Shown here: one piece after another, positions 61,581 through 64,000 of the stretch
Layout: every line of letters begins with the position of its first letter
Position numbering within the stretch: position 1 is the stretch's first letter
Assembly (NCBI GenBank): GCA_947034895.1
Contig: OX344762.1
Coordinates: 11,661,501-11,725,500 of the forward strand
Length of the DNA stretch: 64,000 nt
Direction of reading: 5' to 3'
Source: Rhytidiadelphus loreus
Taxonomy: Eukaryota > Streptophyta > Bryopsida > Hypnales > Hylocomiaceae
Made by a program: the position numbers and the translations under genes
Notes under the pieces: generated by a model
Told to the model about the DNA's origin: nothing
The model's database searches: none
Seen by the model: the letters and a program-made list of their open reading frames with translations, nothing else

Positions 61581-61969
61581 AAGCATCTTCACCAATGGCT
61601 TCCCTATCCCTATCTCTGTTGGGATGAAGGGAAGCAAAGATGGGAAATAGCTCCCACTAGTCCTTCCCTAAATTTTTACTTATTGCTAAATAGAGGTAGG
61701 GGAAGTCAAAAGGAAACTATAAAAATAGTAACAAGGCCAAATGAATAGTACACCCACAAATCAATGAAGCACAAATCATATTGGAAAGGTGAAAAGTGGT
61801 TTAGGGATTACTCCATTTGAGTTTCCTATCCATCATTCCATATAGGGAATTCGGACCCTTCCTCCCTAAATTTTTAGAGATAGGGAATGTTGGTGGGGTG
61901 GGAGGGTTCTTCCCTATCATGATGAAAATCATTTGGATAGGGATACGGAAGTCACTAATGGGGATGCTC
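61581..61969. mobile_element. PIF/Harbinger (Tourist)-like MITE
   Basis: 389 bp flanked by TAA (61,578-61,580 and 61,970-61,972). Ends AAGCATCTTCACCAATGGCT and, reversed, GAGCATCCCCATTAGTGACT; both continue TTCC(C/G)TATCCCTATC, giving an inverted repeat of about 35 bp. The 'GAGCATCNCCA' start and 3-bp TNA duplication are common among Tourist-like plant MITEs. Non-coding. Confidence 0.78.
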
Positions 61970-62197
61970 TAAGAACCCATTAGAATCCCAATCATCATCA
62001 TTCTCCAACTTCATTATTCTTCCACTTCATTTGTTTTTCAATGGTTTTCTCCTAGAATGTTCTTCATATAGCTTGCCACTTGTCACTTCTAAAAGCAAGC
62101 CAAAAGTCTCCAACTACCTCTCTTTCATCCCAAAGACTTGGCCAGCCTTACTAACACTAAATATCATAGTTATAATTGTGCCACCTATGAACACATG

Positions 62198-62424
62198 CAC
62201 TAGAAGAAACCCATGTTTTTTGTAACGAGCCCTGATTTTTTCTGAAGCATTTTTTTTGATGTCTAAGTTGACATTTATCTGTTTTTATGTTTTTAATGAT
62301 GTTCATTAGATCATTTGGATGTCAATAAAAACATGAAAACAGCTAAATATCAACTTAGACATAAAAAAAAAATGCATAAAAAAAAATTAGGGTTTGTCAC
62401 AAAAAACATGGGTTTCTTCTAGTG
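62198..62424. mobile_element. CACTA-type foldback MITE with ATG target duplication
   Basis: 227 bp flanked by ATG on both sides (62,195-62,197 and 62,425-62,427). The termini CACTAGAAGAAACCCATG and CATGGGTTTCTTCTAGTG are perfect 18-base inverted repeats, and pairing continues imperfectly toward the centre (tttttgtaacgagccct / agggtttgtcacaaaaa). The CACTA start and 3-bp duplication define the CACTA (En/Spm) superfamily. Non-coding. Confidence 0.88.
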
Positions 62425-64000
62425 ATGCCTCCACTTCAATAGCTAGAGTTCCCCTATCCAATGATTCTTTGCTACAACCCCAGCCCATATATGCTTTGGA
62501 AATTTTGGAAATTCAATAGAGAATTTTCTTCTAAACTTGAATACACTATTTGATAGCCAACTTGATTCTCTTGAGAATGAGCCTAAGTTCAAATGACTGT
62601 TCTAAAAGTGGATCAACCCATTTTGGGTTGTTCAAAATTTCAAAGATTAAAGTTAAATTTAAAAATTATATTTTTCATTCTAACCTTCATTTATTGTAAA
62701 AAATTCAATTTATTCTAATATATATATAACTAATATAATTTTTTTCATTGTTTACTTAAATAAAATACAATAATTCGATTTTTCCATTGTAAATTCTGAA
62801 AAAATCAACTTCAATAGAAAATACATTCTTTTACAAGTGAAAAATATCAAAATTTTATATACCGCAGCTTCCTAGTAGATTGGTCAAGAAACAATTAATT
62901 AAAAGAGTGCCTAAATTTTTGAACATATATATAGCCTAATTCATAGAAATTCAACCTAATAAATTAGCATCTAACTTGTATTCTAAAATTAGCACTAAGT
63001 AATTCCATATCTTAGCATCTTAAATTACGTTGACAATCAATGGTCAAAATAGTGATGCTTCTCAAAAATAGCACAAGGGAGAGAATGTAGGGTTTCCAGG
63101 TCGAGACAAGGACTTAGATAAATGCATCCACCTTGGATGAAAGTAGTAGCAACCATCCAAAAATCTAAGAACAATTTGGATGAATGCTTGACTTATTTTG
63201 ATTAAAATATAAAATTGTCTTATTTTAATGTACTTTGTATTATTTTTTGGAATATCTGATTTTTGTTCACTTTAATTAATTATTAGGCACAAATTTGTCC
63301 AAACTACTAGAAAGCTACAATATTAGTTATGTAAAAAGATAAATTATCTTGATGGTGGTATTTGATTTAAAGGTCATTGACAAAAGTGTTTGAGTATAAA
63401 ATATTAAAAGGATTAATTGGTAAATATTTACATCAATTTCCATTTCTACTTGTATATCGTAAAAAACATTCAAATTAATTGAAATGAATTTTTTACTATT
63501 TACTAATTTATTTTCATTTTTTGCTACAAAAATTATAACAATGACAATTTTTCACAAACAAATTGAATTTTGTTACAATGATAGACAATCTATAATCTTT
63601 ATGCACTAAAAATATAAGATTGATATTTGAATACAATTTGAAAAGCTAAATTTAGGTCAAATCTAATGTTTGACCATTTTGCAATGGATTTGGTTCCTTA
63701 TGGGTATTGCACATCATATTTGTAAATAAAATAATGGTTGCGAACTAGTGGTTGTAGCTTGGTGTTGCAAAATCTTTTTTTTCTAATATTATTAATTTAA
63801 ATTTAATTTTGGAATTTTGTAAAATAGTAATTTAAACTTGCTCTAATTTTCATTATATTATAAATTACATGACTTTGAAAAATTAGTGGACATTGCATAT
63901 ACTAATAGGATAAATCAAAGGAATAAAAAAGAAGTTTGGGGGCACTAAACTTTAATGTTTTAGCCTCAAACCCTACCAATGCCTCATGATTCCATTTGTA
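62425..64000. other. Gene-free, very AT-rich intergenic DNA
   Basis: No gene, RNA gene or clear element is visible to the window end. Confidence 0.6.

Noticed and set aside
1..64000. LTR retrotransposons, CRISPR arrays, organellar insertions, telomeric arrays
   Set aside because: No reverse transcriptase, integrase or gag-like ORF, no regularly spaced identical repeats with unique spacers, and no TTTAGGG arrays were found; the regular 65-bp array has no variable spacers.

Overview
The window is nuclear DNA of a green plant (streptophyte lineage); I cannot name the species. The evidence is a plant-type glycine/proline-rich protein gene, a separase of plant length and architecture, a HEATR6-type HEAT-repeat gene with 27 coding exons, an alpha/beta hydrolase with a plastid-transit-like N-terminus, GT-AG introns throughout, and very AT-rich intergenic DNA full of MITE-like elements. 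I recognised no reverse transcriptase, integrase, transposase, rRNA or CRISPR.

Four protein-coding genes can be reconstructed, with every exon phase closing. (1) 6,480-8,188, minus: GPRP-type glycine/proline-rich protein, 3 exons, 228 aa. (2) 18,090-26,576, plus: separase, 6 exons, 2,348 aa, with the His/Cys protease dyad intact. (3) 33,604-43,798, minus: HEATR6-like HEAT-repeat protein, 1,202 aa. (4) 45,043-46,833, plus: alpha/beta hydrolase, 2 exons, 361 aa, with a Ser-Asp-His triad. Genes 3 and 4 are divergent and share a 1.24-kb upstream region that carries a motif repeated three times. Three further stretches look exon-like but cannot be assigned: about 1,122-1,327, 10,830-11,560, and 27,509-27,600 downstream of separase.

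The remaining intergenic DNA (about two thirds of the window) is mainly short non-coding elements. The dominant type is a set of families, labelled A, B, D, E and F here, that begin TTAACCCC(T) and end (A)GGGGTTAA or close variants. They are 216 to about 980 bp long and carry no credible ORF. Their flanking TTAA and CCC-starting inverted repeats fit non-autonomous piggyBac-type elements. The window contains its own test of this: a repeat at 57.43-57.80 kb (inverted) matches the sequence flanking elements E1 and A3 at 11.59-13.88 kb but lacks both. It holds a single TTAA where A3 has one on each side, and a one-base variant of the site for E1. Other MITE types are also present: a hAT-like element nested in a family A copy with an 8-bp duplication, a PIF/Harbinger (Tourist)-like element with TAA duplication, a CACTA-type foldback with ATG duplication, and a 103-bp perfect-looking hairpin.

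Region by region: 1-6.5 kb repeats and intergenic; 6.5-8.2 GPRP gene; 8.7-13.9 nested MITEs around an unassigned GC-rich island; 13.9-17.6 intergenic; 17.7-26.6 separase; 26.6-33.6 downstream sequence, element A4, intergenic DNA and element F; 33.6-43.8 HEATR6-like; 43.8-45.0 divergent promoter; 45.0-46.8 hydrolase; 46.8-48.1 two minisatellite-like tandem arrays; 48.4-64.0 gene-free MITE-rich DNA. The genes show no functional linkage with each other, as expected for a plant chromosome.
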